From Sitta carolinensis (Eukaryota; Chordata; Aves; Passeriformes; Sittidae): 64,000 nt of DNA. Made by a program: the position numbers and the translations under genes. Location of the stretch: NCBI GenBank assembly GCA_032173965.1, contig CM063287.1, forward strand, positions 6,639,859 through 6,703,858. Reading direction: 5' to 3'. The notes beneath the pieces were generated by a model, which ran no database searches, was not told where the DNA came from, and worked only from the letters and a program-made list of their open reading frames with translations. Shown here in pieces: positions 61,963 to 64,000 of this stretch (positions are counted from its first letter, which is position 1; every line of letters starts with the position of its first letter).

Positions 61963-62064
61963 ACAACTTTTCTGAGGATGTTTGCTCTCAGAGTGAGTTA
62001 GGACTCATGTGCATGGTGGCACACTATAGGAGGAGATTTCTTTCAACATTTTCCAAAGTACTAC

Positions 62065-62104
62065 TTTATATGTATATATTATATGTAAAATGTTACATAT
62101 ATAG
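62065..62104. repeat. TA-rich simple sequence with imperfect palindromes
   Basis: TATATGTATATATTATATG and ACATATATAG words occur. This is low complexity. Confidence 0.6.
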
Positions 62105-63809
62105 GTATTTAGAATCCAAAATCCTAAAGACAGATCAACAGATATGAAAATTTAGCTCTCTTATGAGCTACTAAATTTTATATCTTCTACTGTGAAGCTC
62201 TTTGATCCTGAATAATTTTCTATCCTGAATTCACTTATATGCTCCAGTGACACAAAACTCAATGAGAAATGCATTTTATTCCGGCTTCAGTGATGTGACC
62301 TACTGGTCATGATATCTTTTAATGAAAAATTAGGTAATAAGTAAGCAGAATAGAGCTCTGAAGTTCTGCTTTATCATTGGGGTTAAAATAGAACATCAAA
62401 AGGCAGGGAAAATACCTGTAAGAAAGGTAACTGTAACTCTGCATTTGTCTGTACATATAAACAAAAGAATCATAGGGGGATTTTATGTTTTTGTTGTTTT
62501 GTTTTGTTTTTTAAAACAGGTACCAAAGATACTGTGATGAATTTCCAGAATAATAAAATAATTTCAGTCATTTTCTTGCAGTCTTAGGAATTTGCATTCT
62601 GTTTTCATTTGGCATTATGCTTTTAGGTATTTTATTTCATGCTATTGAAAGAATTGCTTTATATTACTCTCCATTAGAATGCTATCTACGGTCCTTTTCA
62701 GAAGTGCATATCCTACTTTTTATATTTCCTCAGATGAGTGGTATCTTAAATAATGCTGAAAGAAATTGCTCCTAGTCAATTTTTGCCTTTTATTTCATTT
62801 ATAGCAATAGTGGTTGCACCTTTATGACACTGGTCACAGATTTTGCAACCAAATCTATGCCAAAAACCCACTAATTTTTTCAAAGAGCTTTTATGAAGCT
62901 TTGAAATTCTTGGGAATCAATTGACCTAAGTCTTGAAAATGTGAAAAGGAATAAAACCTTTCTAATATTCATATTGATGAGACATAATTTACACAAAAGA
63001 TTTTGCATCTATTGGTTTGACAAAGCATCTGCTGCTTTGTCCTCTGTAGCTCACTCTGAAGCATGACAGGGCTTCCCTTAGTGCAGGATGTGCTGTTGTC
63101 TTCTTCCCCCAACATCTGGGGCTGATCAGCTCTTACAAACAGAAATCAGACTCTCTTAACAGAAAGGAAATGTACACTGCTGCTCTGTTCTGACAGTTCA
63201 AAATGTCTCAGGCAAGTGCTCACTTGAAAGCCAAAAGAATAAAATGCAGATGCAGTCTTGTTTTCTCTGAATTGCTCCCTGTTTACTTCTCCAGAGATGT
63301 TAGGGTATTTTTCTTTTATATCAGCTGTCGTTTATCTGAGGTGGATGGTAAAAGAGGAAAAAAATCAACTCTGGAAATGGTTTCTCCTGTGGTTTTCCTA
63401 TTACCTTTCAAGCCATATTTTAGGTATAATTGAATGAATAGTTTCAGGATAAGAAATTGCTTTAAAACTTTCTCATTTTCCCCCAAAGTGCATAAGGATT
63501 TTGCTATCAGTTTCTGTCTGCCTGCTCCACAAAAACACTGCCCGTGTCTCTGGATTTCTTGCTTGCACAGAACTGTGTGTTCCTGTAAGAGGTCTGCTGT
63601 GGGTGCCAAAAGGGAAATTGAAAACCTGTTTCTAACCTGGAGATACTGGGCAGTGAGGAGGTGATAAAAATGAATGCTTGGCTTTCATGGAGCTATTACC
63701 ATCCTTTAGCTTCTACTAAGGGAACTTTAAAATAGAAAGCATTATTTTAGTTTGTATGGTGACAGGATTTTGAGAAGAAGTGTAAGTGCCCCAAAGCAGA
63801 ACAGAACAG

Positions 63810-63824
63810 AAAAAAAAAAAAAAA
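63810..63824. repeat. Poly(A) tract preceded by AACAG units
   Basis: GAACAGAACAGA leads into an A run of about 15 bases. This is simple repeat sequence. Confidence 0.8.
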
Positions 63825-64000
63825 GATTTAATACATAGAATATATAAATCTCTCCTTCCCACAGGTTTTGCACAGATGGTGTTGGGGCAGTGCCAGGAAC
63901 CTGCAGGTGCAGGAGGCCTTCCCTTAGTCCTCATTCCCTTCAAGCAGCTCTTAAAATCACAACTTTTTGAACTCTGAAATTACATTGCTTTTTCCTTCTC

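Larger units (their letters stand above)
25612..64000 (+). other. FAM13C: Long intron (or 3' flank) of the RhoGAP/FAM13C gene
   Basis: I found no exon matching the known FAM13 C-terminal regions in these 38 kb, so I read it as a long intron with later exons beyond the window. Known contents are listed as separate features: CR1 pieces, a probable LTR, simple repeats, a minisatellite, and possible regulatory blocks. Large parts (25612-28200, 30000-33200, 36400-41200, 47000-51000, 55000-61500, 62100-64000) are AT-rich noncoding sequence in which I see nothing more. Confidence 0.55.

Noticed and set aside
1..64000. CRISPR arrays, operons, tRNA or rRNA genes, prokaryotic mobile elements
   Set aside because: Exon-intron structure, CR1 repeats and vertebrate genes make a prokaryotic source impossible. 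No tRNA- or rRNA-like sequence was seen.

Overview
The window is eukaryotic, vertebrate nuclear DNA: short exons with GT/AG borders sit in long AT-rich introns. It is most likely from a bird. The evidence is several degenerate CR1 LINE 3' ends of the avian type (best at 61516-61962), compact introns, and no mammalian SINEs. A songbird is possible from the style of one LTR-like block, but I cannot prove it.

Layout: positions 1-6505 hold the 3' part of SLC16A9 (monocarboxylate transporter 9) on the + strand, with four coding exons (1733-1876, 2701-2796, 4381-5288, 5604-5782), a 3'UTR and a poly(A) signal at 6478-6483. The first coding exon, with the family's N-terminal signature, lies before the window. 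The reading frame is broken by one missing base in the large exon, between 4730 and 4754. Everything else about the gene looks intact.

Positions 6506-18126 hold no coding exon I can support. They contain a worn CR1 piece and two GC/CpG-rich patches (14570-14795, 17433-17592) that could mark the 5' end of the next gene.

Positions 18127-25611 hold four + strand exons (175, 210, 184 and 136 bp) that join in phase into 235 codons. They encode a complete RhoGAP domain with its arginine finger. Gene order and strand (downstream of SLC16A9, same direction) and FAM13-like wording of the domain point to FAM13C. The mammalian FAM13C protein, as I know it, has no RhoGAP domain, so this looks like the ancestral 5' half kept in this lineage. 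This is the most interesting point of the window.

Positions 25612-64000 appear to be one long intron of that gene. No FAM13C C-terminal exon was recognised, so they probably lie beyond the window. This stretch holds CR1 fragments, a probable solo LTR, homopolymer tracts, a degenerate minisatellite packed with TGACCT nuclear-receptor half-sites including a perfect DR1 (46535-46803), a perfect 11-bp inverted repeat (35239-35268), and a TATA/E-box arrangement near 54683 that could be an alternative promoter.

The two genes are neighbours by conserved synteny, not an operon. SLC16A9 is a plasma-membrane solute carrier and the RhoGAP protein would act on Rho-family GTPases in the cytosol. Nothing in the sequence links them functionally.
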